DNA from: DATJPR01 sp035506295
Lineage (GTDB): Bacteria > Bacteroidota > Ignavibacteria > UBA10030 > UBA6906
DNA length: 15,946 nucleotides
NCBI GenBank assembly: GCA_035506295.1
Contig: DATJPR010000212.1
Location: 1-15,946, forward strand
Direction of reading: 5' to 3'
Positions within the stretch are counted from its first letter, which is position 1; the number at the start of each line of letters is the position of its first letter. The position numbers and the translations under genes were made by a program. Below, piece by piece: positions 1 to 6,932 of the stretch. The notes under the pieces are model-generated. The model was not told the DNA's origin, did not search any database, and saw nothing but the letters and a program-made list of their open reading frames with translations.

Positions 1-747
1 TTGAAAATAGAAGTCCAGCTCTCGAACACGAAACTGCTGCAGATCGATGCGAATAACGCCGTACGCGTTGCGCAAGTGAACCTCAACAATCTTCTCGGCC
101 TCCCCCTGCCGACGCAAACGGAAATCACCACCGAGATCCGGCATGATCCAAGGACGTTCGGAGGTTGGTCATCCCTGGTCGACACGGCCGTCGGGCAGCG
201 GGCGGACCTGCAAGCAATGGAACTGCGCGTGAAGGCGGGAGAGGCGAGTGTGAGCGCCGCCCGGGGTGCCTGGTGGCCGCAGATTTCCGTCTTCGGCGAC
301 TACCTCTCCGCGCGCCCGAACCCGAGAGTGATCCCGGCGCAGGACATCTACAAGGACACCTGGGACTTCGGCATTCAGGTCTCGCTCGACGTCTGGAACT
401 GGGGTATCGCCGCGCACCAGACGGCGCAGGCGGAGGCTCAACTGGCGCAGGCAAAGGACGCGCAGGGCTCGCTCCGGGATGCTGTTGCGCTCGAGGTCAC
501 GCAGAATTACCTGGCGCTGCAGCAGGCAAAGGAAAAGATCGGTGTTGCCCGGCAGACCATCGATCAGGCGGAGGAAAACTCACGCATCACCAGCGACAAA
601 TTCAAAGAAGGGCTCGCGTTGACGACAGATGTGCTTGACGCCGATGTGGCCCTGCTGCAGGCCAAGACGAATTACACGCAGAGCCTGGTGGACTATGAAC
701 TCGCAGAAGGACGACTTGAAAAATCTTTGGGAGAAGAAGCGCGATGA
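1..747 (+). CDS. TolC-like outer-membrane efflux protein, C-terminal part
   Basis: This is the outer-membrane channel of a tripartite efflux system, cut by the left edge of the window. The frame is open from the first base, so the TTG there should not be read as the true start; family members are usually about 430-480 aa and 248 are visible. The fragment shows the second OEP-type repeat: a helix around 64-88, a strand with aromatic residues (GAWWPQISVFGDY, 89-101), a second strand pair (TWDFGIQVSLDVWNWG, 120-135), then two long Ala/Gln-rich helices (138-185 and 187-243). The last helix carries the usual family ending, with DVLDADVALLQAKTNY at 210-225 and a final LEKSLG. The stop overlaps the adaptor start by 4 bases (ATGA), which suggests translational coupling. 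The family assignment is secure; the substrate is unknown. Confidence 0.9.
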   Translation: MKIEVQLSNTKLLQIDANNAVRVAQVNLNNLLGLPLPTQTEITTEIRHDPRTFGGWSSLVDTAVGQRADLQAMELRVKAGEASVSAARGAWWPQISVFGDYLSARPNPRVIPAQDIYKDTWDFGIQVSLDVWNWGIAAHQTAQAEAQLAQAKDAQGSLRDAVALEVTQNYLALQQAKEKIGVARQTIDQAEENSRITSDKFKEGLALTTDVLDADVALLQAKTNYTQSLVDYELAEGRLEKSLGEEAR

Positions 748-1835
748 CGCAGGAACAATTGAACGATGAGCCACTGCCGCCGGTCAGCAAAGTCAAGCTT
801 ATGATTATCGTCGGTGCAGCGGTTGTGGTGATGCTTGGGTTGCTGTTCTACAACAAAAGCACAAGGGCCGCGCAGACCCCCGATGCCTCGATTTTGCGTG
901 CGATCCCCGTGACGGTGGCGACCGCCCATACGCGGCGGATCAGAGAAGAATTGTCACTCGTCGGGACGCTCTGGGCCAACAACGACGTGAATGTGGCTTC
1001 CGAAACCACGGGCAGGATTACCGCCGTGGAAGCCAAAGTCGGGAGCTTTGTGCATGCCGGCGATGTCCTCGTGCAGGTCGACGACGAACTGAAGCAGGCG
1101 AACCTGTCGACGGCGGAGGTCTCGTTCCAAAAAGCCAAGAAGGATTGGGACCGCTATCAGGCGTTGTTTGAGAAGAAATCGATCACCGCTTCGCAATACG
1201 ACCAGGCACGCCTCACGTATAAGAGCGCCGAGGCGCAGTATATCATCGCGCGACGGCAGCTCAACGACACCCGCATCAAGTCCCCGATCTCCGGCTACGT
1301 GACGTCCCGTCCCGTCGACGTCGGAACGACGCTGCAGATGGGAACCATGGTGGCGGACATTGTGGACATCGCGAGCTTCAAGCTTCGACTGAACGTGGCC
1401 GAGCAGGATGCGTTCAAGCTGAACGTCGGCGACAAGGTCAGTGTGACAACGGAAGTTTACCCCGGCGTCGAGTTTACCGGTTCAATTTCAAGCATCTCGG
1501 CGAAAGCCGATGATGCTCACACCTATCCGGTGGAGATTGTCCTGCCGAATTCCGCTGCGCATCCCCTCAAGGCGGGGATGTTCGCCCGCGTCGCCTTTGA
1601 GAGCCTGTCAGGCCATCAGACGGTTGCCGTGCCCAGGCAGTCGCTCATCGGCAGTGTGAGGGACCCGCAGGTGTTTGTCGTCCACGACGGCAGGGCGTAT
1701 CTTCGCAGCGTCGTGATCGGCACGGCGAATGCCGATACGCTCGGCATTCAGGGTGGGCTCAGCGACGGCGACGTGGTCGTCGTGAACGGCCAGAACAATT
1801 TGCGCGACAGCAGCGCCGTCGCCATCGTCCAGTAG
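744..1835 (+). CDS. RND efflux periplasmic adaptor subunit (HlyD/MFP family)
   Basis: This protein links the inner-membrane RND pump to the outer-membrane channel across the periplasm. At 363 aa it has the normal length. An uncleaved-looking membrane anchor lies at about 17-36 (VKLMIIVGAAVVVMLGLLFY), and there is no lipobox cysteine, so it is anchored by a helix and not by lipid. The domains follow the family order: first lipoyl half about 80-115 (GRITAVEAKVGSFVHAGDVL), alpha-hairpin about 116-176, second lipoyl half about 177-210 (IKSPISGYVTSRPVDVGTTL), beta-barrel about 213-288 and a membrane-proximal domain to the end. The short two-helix hairpin fits an RND adaptor better than a type I secretion adaptor. 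The ATG overlaps the upstream stop (ATGA) and has a GGGAG-like site before it. The permease gene follows after 22 bp. Substrate specificity cannot be read from the sequence. Confidence 0.93.
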   Translation: MTQEQLNDEPLPPVSKVKLMIIVGAAVVVMLGLLFYNKSTRAAQTPDASILRAIPVTVATAHTRRIREELSLVGTLWANNDVNVASETTGRITAVEAKVGSFVHAGDVLVQVDDELKQANLSTAEVSFQKAKKDWDRYQALFEKKSITASQYDQARLTYKSAEAQYIIARRQLNDTRIKSPISGYVTSRPVDVGTTLQMGTMVADIVDIASFKLRLNVAEQDAFKLNVGDKVSVTTEVYPGVEFTGSISSISAKADDAHTYPVEIVLPNSAAHPLKAGMFARVAFESLSGHQTVAVPRQSLIGSVRDPQVFVVHDGRAYLRSVVIGTANADTLGIQGGLSDGDVVVVNGQNNLRDSSAVAIVQ

Positions 1836-1857
1836 CCGGAGCGGGAGAGGAGCACGC

Positions 1858-4800
1858 ATGACTGTCACAGAGTTAGCCATCAAGCGCCCGACGCTCGTCG
1901 TGGTGTTCTTTGCAGCGATCGGGGTCCTGGGAATCTACGGTTATTTCCAACTCGCCTACGAACTGCTGCCGAAGATTTCGCCGCCGATGATCACCGTGAC
2001 CACCGCCTATCCTGGTGCGTCGCCGACGGAAGTGGAAAACAGCGTCACAAAGCCCATCGAAGACGCGCTCTACGGGCTCGAAAAGATCTCGGCGGTGCAT
2101 TCGACGTCGTCCGAAGGGCTTTCCATGATCCAGGTGGAATTCGACCAGTCGGCAAGCATCGATTTCTCGCTCCAGGATGCGCAGCGTCGAGTCAATCAGA
2201 TCGTCGCGACGCTGCCGTACGACGTCAAGGCACCCGTCATCTCGAAAATCGCGCTGGACGACATCCCGGTCCTCCGCCTGAGCGTCACCAGCAACATGCC
2301 TTCCCGTGATTTCTATCAGTACCTGAAGGACCACGTCCAGCCGCGCCTTTCGAAAATCGCCGGGGTCGGTCAGGTGGTGCTTGTGGGAGGCGACCAGAGA
2401 GAAATCCGCATCAACCTCGACGCGGACAAGCTGCGATCGTACGGGCTGTCCATCACCAAGGTCACGCAGACGATCAAGAATGCCAATCTGGATTTCCCCA
2501 CCGGGAACATCAAGGAACAGGAAACACAATACGTCGTCCGGGTGGCGGGGAAATTTACCTCGGTGAACGAGCTGAGGGACCTCGTCGTTGCACGGTCGAA
2601 GGAGGGAGGCGACGTTCGTCTCCGCGACGTTGCGGAAGTCGAGGACGGCGTTGCGGACATGGAGACAACAAACAGGATCAACGGTAAATCAGCGGTCGGC
2701 GTGTTGATCCAGAAACAGTCCGACGCCAATGCGGTGGATGTCGCCAGGGATGTGCGTGCCGAATTGAAACGCATCGAGGCGGACGCGAATGCCCTGGGGC
2801 TGAAATTTGACATCGGTCAGGACGGCTCGTTGTTCACCATCGATGCCGCAAACGCCGTGAAGCACGACCTTGCATTGGCCATCCTGCTCGTCGCGGCGGT
2901 CATGTTCCTGTTCCTGCACAGCATCAGGAATTCGCTCATCGTCATGGTGGCGATCCCGACTTCCCTGGTCTCTACCTTCTTGATTATGTGGATCCTGGGG
3001 TTCACGCTCAACCTCATGACACTCCTGGCGCTTTCGCTTGTCATCGGCATTCTCGTCGATGACTCGATCGTTGTCCTCGAGAACATCTATCACCATCTGG
3101 AGAAAGGGGAGGGGCAGCGCGACGCCGCGCTCAACGGGAGAAACGAAATCGGGTTTGCCGCGCTCTCCATCACGCTGGTGGACGTCGTGGTATTTGTGCC
3201 GCTCTCGGCCACCTCCGGGCTCATCGGCAATATCATGCGGGAGTTCGCTCTTGTCGTGGTCGCCTCGACGCTGACGAGCCTCCTGGTGTCCTTCACGGTG
3301 ACACCCATGCTCGCTTCGCGGTTTTCGAAGATCGAACGGATGACGCGGGGGACACTCCTGGGAAGTTTCGCCGTGTGGTTCGAAGCGCAGTTCAGGAGGC
3401 TGACACAGTATTACCTCATGCTCCTTGACTGGGCGCTGAAAAACCGCGGGAAAGTCGTCGGCCTTTCGGTGGCTGCCTTTGTCTTCGCACTGGCACTTCC
3501 ACCCCTGGGATTCATCGGCAACGAGTTCATTACGCAGGCCGACCGTGGCGAGTTCACCGTCACGATCGAGAACCCTCCGGGGTCGACGATCGAATACACC
3601 AACCGGATCACACAGAACGTGGAGTCGCTTATCGCAGCGATGCCCGAGGTCAAGAAGATCTTCACGAACGTCGGCGTGTCAAGCGAGGGGCTTCTGGGTC
3701 AGACGTCGAATAACTCGGCGGAGATTAACGTCACCCTCGTCGATGCTTCCGCCCGGAGCCGTACCACCGATCAGGTGGGGGAGGCGATCAAGCGGGCGGT
3801 GGCGACGATGCCCGGGACGAAGGTCAGAGTCAATCCGATCGGCATCTTCGGCACCGCGAACCAGACGCCGATCCAGATCGTCGTCAGTGGAACGGACATG
3901 GACGCGATCACCCGGTCTGCGCAGACGGTGTCGGACGTGCTGGCGGGGATACACGGGACGGCCGACATCAGGCTTTCCACGGAGCTCGGGAAGCCTGAGA
4001 CGCGCGTGGTTATCGACCGGCAGAAACTCGCCGACCTTGGGCTGAACGTCAACGATGTCGGTTCGGCGCTCCGGGTTGCCCTGAGCGGGGATGATGACTC
4101 CAAATACCGCGACGGGCCGAACGAGTATCCGATAAGGATTCAGCTTGACAAGTTCGACCGGTCGAACGTGCAGGACCTCAATTCGCTGTCGTTCATGAAC
4201 AGCCGCAATCAACTGATCGAATTGCAGCAGTTCGCGACAATCTATCAGACAACAGGCCCGACCAAGCTCCAACGGGAGGACCGAAACTCGGCAGTGACGG
4301 TTTTCTCCCAGGTGGTTGGTCGACCGAGCGGCACCGTGGTGGCGGAATTTCGAAGCGCCATCGCAGGGAAACTCGCTCCGGGGACATCGTTGACGTATCT
4401 GGGGGATGAAAAGAACCGTGCCGAGGGGTTCGGCAGTCTCGGGCTTGCTCTGGCGGCCGCTGTGCTCTTTGTCTACATGATCATGGTGGCGCTGTATGAC
4501 TCGTACGTGTATCCGTTCGTCGTTCTCTTCTCGATCCCTGTGGCGATGGTCGGCGCCATGCTCGCGCTCGCACTGACCGGCAAGTCGCTCAGCATCTTCT
4601 CTATTCTGGGGATCATCATGCTCGTCGGCCTCGTGGCGAAAAATGCCATCCTGCTTGTCGACCGGGCAAACGAGATGAAACGCGGGGGGATGGCAACGGT
4701 GGAGGCGCTGATGGAGGCGGCGGAAAGCAGGATCCGGCCGATCTTCATGACGACGCTTGCCATGGTCATCGGCATGCTCCCCATCGCACTGTCCGTGAGT

Positions 4801-5037
4801 GCCGGCGCGGAATGGAAAAGCGGCCTGGCCTGGGCGCTCGTGGGTGGGCTGTCAAGCTCCATGCTCCTGACCCTGGTCCTCGTCCCGGTGATTTACACGA
4901 AGGTCGACGAGTGGCGGGAATCCATCCCCGCGCTCTTTGCGAAGCCGTCGATGCTGTTCAGACGGCGTGCTCGCCGACCTGCGACACTCGAGCCCGTAGT
5001 GATACCCGTGCAGCGATACGGCGACAGCGGGAAGTGA
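1858..5037 (+). CDS. RND efflux transporter permease (AcrB/HAE1-like)
   Basis: This is the proton-driven inner-membrane pump of the tripartite system. Its 1059 aa match the family length. TM1 is at about 12-31, followed by a large periplasmic loop with porter subdomains (33-337), TM2-TM6 (about 338-485), TM7 (about 533-552), a second periplasmic loop (553-857) and TM8-TM12 (about 858-1014). The proton-relay residues are present: paired aspartates D401-D402 in TM4 (GILVDDSIVVLENIYHH) and K928 in TM10 (GLVAKNAILLVDRAN). The N-terminus (TELAIKRPTLVVVFF) and AYPGASPTEVE at 50-60 are typical of the HAE1 type. The metal-exporting HME type is less likely, but this was not tested by phylogeny. A GAGAGGAG ribosome-binding site sits about 6 bases before the ATG. 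The C-terminus after TM12 is a basic cytoplasmic tail of about 45 residues. This is the last gene of the operon, followed by a strong hairpin. Confidence 0.95.
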   Translation: MTVTELAIKRPTLVVVFFAAIGVLGIYGYFQLAYELLPKISPPMITVTTAYPGASPTEVENSVTKPIEDALYGLEKISAVHSTSSEGLSMIQVEFDQSASIDFSLQDAQRRVNQIVATLPYDVKAPVISKIALDDIPVLRLSVTSNMPSRDFYQYLKDHVQPRLSKIAGVGQVVLVGGDQREIRINLDADKLRSYGLSITKVTQTIKNANLDFPTGNIKEQETQYVVRVAGKFTSVNELRDLVVARSKEGGDVRLRDVAEVEDGVADMETTNRINGKSAVGVLIQKQSDANAVDVARDVRAELKRIEADANALGLKFDIGQDGSLFTIDAANAVKHDLALAILLVAAVMFLFLHSIRNSLIVMVAIPTSLVSTFLIMWILGFTLNLMTLLALSLVIGILVDDSIVVLENIYHHLEKGEGQRDAALNGRNEIGFAALSITLVDVVVFVPLSATSGLIGNIMREFALVVVASTLTSLLVSFTVTPMLASRFSKIERMTRGTLLGSFAVWFEAQFRRLTQYYLMLLDWALKNRGKVVGLSVAAFVFALALPPLGFIGNEFITQADRGEFTVTIENPPGSTIEYTNRITQNVESLIAAMPEVKKIFTNVGVSSEGLLGQTSNNSAEINVTLVDASARSRTTDQVGEAIKRAVATMPGTKVRVNPIGIFGTANQTPIQIVVSGTDMDAITRSAQTVSDVLAGIHGTADIRLSTELGKPETRVVIDRQKLADLGLNVNDVGSALRVALSGDDDSKYRDGPNEYPIRIQLDKFDRSNVQDLNSLSFMNSRNQLIELQQFATIYQTTGPTKLQREDRNSAVTVFSQVVGRPSGTVVAEFRSAIAGKLAPGTSLTYLGDEKNRAEGFGSLGLALAAAVLFVYMIMVALYDSYVYPFVVLFSIPVAMVGAMLALALTGKSLSIFSILGIIMLVGLVAKNAILLVDRANEMKRGGMATVEALMEAAESRIRPIFMTTLAMVIGMLPIALSVSAGAEWKSGLAWALVGGLSSSMLLTLVLVPVIYTKVDEWRESIPALFAKPSMLFRRRARRPATLEPVVIPVQRYGDSGK

Positions 5038-5063
5038 TGGTGTGGTGGGATCGAAGAGGAGAT

Positions 5064-5095
5064 CGTCGGGCACCGAAACCGTTCGGTGCCCGATG
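5064..5095. terminator. Shared hairpin between convergent operons
   Basis: A perfect 12-bp stem (5066-5077 with 5082-5093) closes on the loop ACCG and can be extended by one G-T and one C-G pair to 5064-5095. It begins 26 bases after the RND permease stop and ends a few bases from the stop of the opposing DUF6132-like gene (5099), so it is well placed to end transcription from both sides. The T-run is poor on the plus strand (TGCGTTTA) and absent on the minus strand, so efficiency as an intrinsic terminator is uncertain; it may act mainly as an RNA 3'-end stabiliser. Confidence 0.7.
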
Positions 5096-5098
5096 CGT

Positions 5099-5302
5099 TT
5101 ATGCGCCGTCCCGTGATCGGCGGTTATCAGCCGATCGTGAGAGCAACAGGCCGACGAGCGCGCCGTAAGAGGTGCTGATATACGGGTTGGAACTTATCGG
5201 ACAGGTCCCCGTGCTGCACCCTATGAAATAGTAGTAGAGGAACCCCGCCCCCGCCCCCAGAGCGGGATACAACAGTCGTCGATACTTAATCAGCCAAGCC
5301 AT
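5099..5302 (-). CDS. Small membrane protein, DUF6132-like
   Basis: This is a 67-aa protein with one or two membrane helices. The signature is the Gly/Tyr-rich first helix leading into a cysteine-containing loop: PALGAGAGFLYYYFIGCSTG (13-32), then TCPISSNPYISTSYGALVGLLL (33-54). C29 and C34 with the ISSNP segment are the recognisable family features. The ATG at 5302 is chosen because a clear AGGAGG lies 5 bases upstream; a longer in-frame extension exists but has no such support. The start lies inside the end of the preceding gene (17-base overlap), which suggests coupled translation. The function of this family is not established as far as I know. Related proteins often occur near rhodanese or sulfur-handling genes, but no rhodanese is present here. 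The stop is directly followed by the hairpin shared with the RND operon. Confidence 0.78.
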   Translation of the reverse strand: MAWLIKYRRLLYPALGAGAGFLYYYFIGCSTGTCPISSNPYISTSYGALVGLLLSRSADNRRSRDGA

Positions 5303-5606
5303 CGTTGCCTCCTGCAGAATCATCCGGATCCCCGTGCCATCGCTCGCTGATCCACCGGTCGACATACGACCGTGTCGCGTGCACGACGAGCGAGCTGGCG
5401 CATTCCCCGGAGAAGCCCTCGAACAGGTCTTCTGCAAGTGCCCGGGCGCTTTTCTCGTCGGGCGCCGACCGCAGCGCGTCGCGCGCTTGTGCGCAGAACC
5501 GCTCGATCAACCGGTCCTGTCGGAGTTGCATCGCCGATGGCGCGTCTGCCGTTGGATCGCCGTGATGGTCCGCATCTGGCAATTCAGCGGGCGGTCGAGT
5601 CGGCAT
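5286..5606 (-). CDS. Hypothetical protein, 106 aa, small-gene cluster
   Basis: I do not recognise this protein. From the ATG at 5606 it is 106 aa: an acidic, His/Pro-rich N-terminus (about 1-25), a predicted helical core (about 27-92, including QDRLIERFCAQARDAL and YVDRWISERW) and an acidic Gly-rich tail. There is no membrane segment or signal peptide. Two cysteines (C38 and C69) are not arranged as a metal motif. The ATG is preceded by AGGGAA about 9 bases upstream; a TTG 27 bases further upstream is a weaker alternative. It is accepted as real because its ends overlap the flanking genes by 23 and 17 bases in the pattern of coupled operon genes, and because the helical core is uninterrupted. 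Plus-strand frames also exist here, so this is the least certain of the three small genes. Confidence 0.6.
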   Translation of the reverse strand: MPTRPPAELPDADHHGDPTADAPSAMQLRQDRLIERFCAQARDALRSAPDEKSARALAEDLFEGFSGECASSLVVHATRSYVDRWISERWHGDPDDSAGGNDGLAD

Positions 5607-5808
5607 TCTTCGTTCCCTGTGTCGATAAACCAAGAAGGAGGTATAACGGACAGCTCGAGAAGACGCTGGTGAGGATGAACACCGCGGCGACGATTCCCAG
5701 GATCCAGGCGGCTATCCCGGAGAGAACACCGCTGAGAATCAACCCTGCGATGACGAGAGCAGCTAGGACACGCACGACTCTATCGATGAGACCCATGTTC
5801 TTTTTCAT
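5584..5808 (-). CDS. Small two-helix membrane protein, DUF2892/YgaP-TM-like
   Basis: This is a 74-aa inner-membrane protein with two helices, about 12-32 and 34-57. It follows the DUF2892 pattern: an N-terminal MGLIDRVVRVLAALV, a short turn, a second helix (AAWILGIVAAVFILTSVF) and the conserved CPLYLLLGL end (C53). In other bacteria this domain occurs alone or fused to rhodanese, as in YgaP. The ATG at 5808 has AGGAG about 5 bases upstream, so the longer in-frame extension to 5943 is rejected; that extension would also run into the anti-sigma gene. It heads a chain of three overlapping small genes. It lies 79 bp after the anti-sigma stop, with no recognisable promoter in the gap, so it may be part of the sigma/anti-sigma transcript. 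A role in sulfur chemistry is only an association with the family. Confidence 0.8.
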   Translation of the reverse strand: MKKNMGLIDRVVRVLAALVIAGLILSGVLSGIAAWILGIVAAVFILTSVFSSCPLYLLLGLSTQGTKNADSTAR

Positions 5809-5887
5809 TTCCACTCCTCTGTAGTTGGTCAGGCACACTGTTGTGTACCGTGAGATGCAGCGGACAGAGGAAAGGGTCTCTTCGATC

Positions 5888-6169
5888 TTATTTCTGTGAT
5901 GAGTTTCGCTGGCGTTTCCGGGAGGGCGTGCGGGAGGCCGCATTCACCTTGATTATCTTCATGAGGCGACGGTGGACAGCGGGGGGAACGCTCTTCGCAG
6001 AGGTTTCCGCCCGGTACAGAACGACCGTCTTCTTGAGGGAATCAAGATACGATTGACAGTCGGGGCACCCTTCGATATGGCGCCGGATCTCCCGGCATTC
6101 GGGGGAGTCGACGGACTGGTCAAGGTTGTCGCAGATGAACCGATACGCATCGATGCATCGCATGGTCAT
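5888..6169 (-). CDS. Soluble zinc-finger anti-sigma factor (zf-HC2/ZAS type)
   Basis: This 93-aa protein probably binds and inhibits the ECF sigma factor encoded immediately upstream. It carries the ZAS-type zinc motif C5-x25-H31-x3-C35-x2-C38 (HIEGCPDCQSYLDSL). There is no membrane helix; the C-terminus is short and basic, so it should be cytosolic and would sense an internal signal. Its ATG overlaps the sigma stop in an ATGA junction, the usual layout of sigma/anti-sigma pairs. Two in-frame ATGs, 6169 and 6163, share one GGGGAGG site; the second has the more usual spacing (about 9 against 3 bases), so the protein may be 91 aa. Zinc-containing soluble ZAS proteins of the RsrA type respond to disulfide stress, but that role is not shown here. 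Confidence 0.85.
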   Translation of the reverse strand: MTMRCIDAYRFICDNLDQSVDSPECREIRRHIEGCPDCQSYLDSLKKTVVLYRAETSAKSVPPAVHRRLMKIIKVNAASRTPSRKRQRNSSQK

Positions 6170-6783
6170 TGTCCTCCCCGTGTCGTCATGTAGGGGTCAA
6201 GCTGATCCCGGAGAAACGCCCGGGCGCGGCGAAGACGGGACTTGGCGGCTTCGACGGATATCCCGAGAATATGTGCTGCCTCCTCGGTGGAGTTTCCTTC
6301 CACATCGCGAAGCACGAAGACCGCGCGATAGAGAGGGGGAAGTTTGAGAATTGCCGCGTCGAGCACTGTCCTGAGTTCCTTCTTCAGCACCAGTTCCGCG
6401 GGCGTCTCGTCCCATCGCGCCACCCGCCTGGCAAACTTCCCGTCGCTGTCCGTCGATGGGTTGTCCAATTCTTCCAGAGAATCTTCGAGTTCATCCAGTT
6501 TCCGCCTGCGCCTCTTCATGAGGCAGTTGTTCGCCACGATCGTATACAGCCAGGTCGTAAACTTCGATTTCCCGTCGAACGTCCCCAGCTTCCGGAAAAC
6601 GTTGATGAACGTGTCCTGAAGCACCTCCTCTGCACGGGCCGGATCCCGACACAGCTTGAGCGAAAATCGGTACACGGTGTCCTCATACCGCTTCACAACT
6701 TCGGCGAATGCCGCGCGGTCGCCGGCAGCGGCAGAGCGGAGGAGCTCTTGTTCAGGAAGTGCGGAGACGGTCGGGGTCTTCAC
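6166..6783 (-). CDS. RNA polymerase ECF sigma factor (sigma-70 family)
   Basis: This is an alternative sigma factor of 205 aa that redirects RNA polymerase to a small regulon. Region 2 spans about 26-92, with DPARAEEVLQDTFINVFR (48-65) for core binding and FTTWLYTIVANNCLMKRRRR (75-94) for the -10 element. An acidic linker follows (96-108), then region 4 at about 136-193, whose helix-turn-helix is STEEAAHILGISVEAAKSRL (165-184). There is no region 1 or 3, which defines the ECF class. The start is a GTG at 6783 without a clear ribosome-binding site; no better in-frame start is visible. It is coupled by a 4-base overlap to the anti-sigma gene and faces the GvpL/F-like gene across a 149-bp divergent region. 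Autoregulation is common in this class, but no matching ECF promoter was identified. Confidence 0.92.
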   Translation of the reverse strand: MKTPTVSALPEQELLRSAAAGDRAAFAEVVKRYEDTVYRFSLKLCRDPARAEEVLQDTFINVFRKLGTFDGKSKFTTWLYTIVANNCLMKRRRRKLDELEDSLEELDNPSTDSDGKFARRVARWDETPAELVLKKELRTVLDAAILKLPPLYRAVFVLRDVEGNSTEEAAHILGISVEAAKSRLRRARAFLRDQLDPYMTTRGGQ

Positions 6784-6828
6784 GGGTATGATGCATCCAG
6801 GGCTGTAGGAGAGTCAGAAGTTGATCAA

Positions 6829-6857
6829 ATAATAGGGATTCTGGCGGGGTAGTGCAA
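6829..6857 (-). promoter_or_regulatory. Candidate promoter of the sigma/anti-sigma genes
   Basis: On the minus strand TTGCAC (6857-6852) and TATTAT (6834-6829) are separated by 17 bases. The -10-like box matches TATAAT at 5 of 6 positions; the -35-like box matches at only 3 of 6. The box runs on into TTTG (TATTATTTG), close to the Bacteroidota element TAnnTTTG but with one extra base. It also touches the perfect palindrome TTGATCAA (6821-6828), a possible operator. Position and -10 quality support it; the weak -35 keeps confidence low. Confidence 0.35.
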
Positions 6858-6880
6858 GGGATCTTCCGCCCGGCGCTCCA

Positions 6881-6911
6881 TTGCTGTTCTACCTGCGGAT
6901 CGCTATCTTTG
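6881..6911 (+). promoter_or_regulatory. Bacteroidota-type promoter of the GvpL/F-like gene
   Basis: TTG (6881-6883) and TATCTTTG (6904-6911) are separated by 20 bases. The downstream box is an exact match to the Bacteroidota -7 consensus TAnnTTTG and the spacing fits the -33/-7 layout. Transcription would begin near 6918, about 15 bases before the ATG at 6933, leaving room for the AAGGG ribosome-binding site. This decides the gene start: the longer in-frame GTG start at 6852 would lie upstream of the promoter. Confidence 0.55.
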
Positions 6912-6932
6912 TGTGGTGTGAAGAAGGGATCG

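Noticed and set aside
165..638. 157-codon plus-strand open frame within the TolC-like gene
   Set aside because: Arg/Gly/Ala-rich out-of-frame reading of a gene with clear OEP-family sequence.
5305..5824. Plus-strand open frames of 86-150 codons over the small-gene cluster
   Set aside because: They are Arg/Ser-rich, lack ribosome-binding sites and oppose minus-strand genes that have good start sites, membrane helices and recognisable families.
6852..6932. GTG-started N-terminal extension of the GvpL/F-like protein
   Set aside because: The exact TAnnTTTG box lies inside it, and the ATG at 6933 has a better ribosome-binding site.
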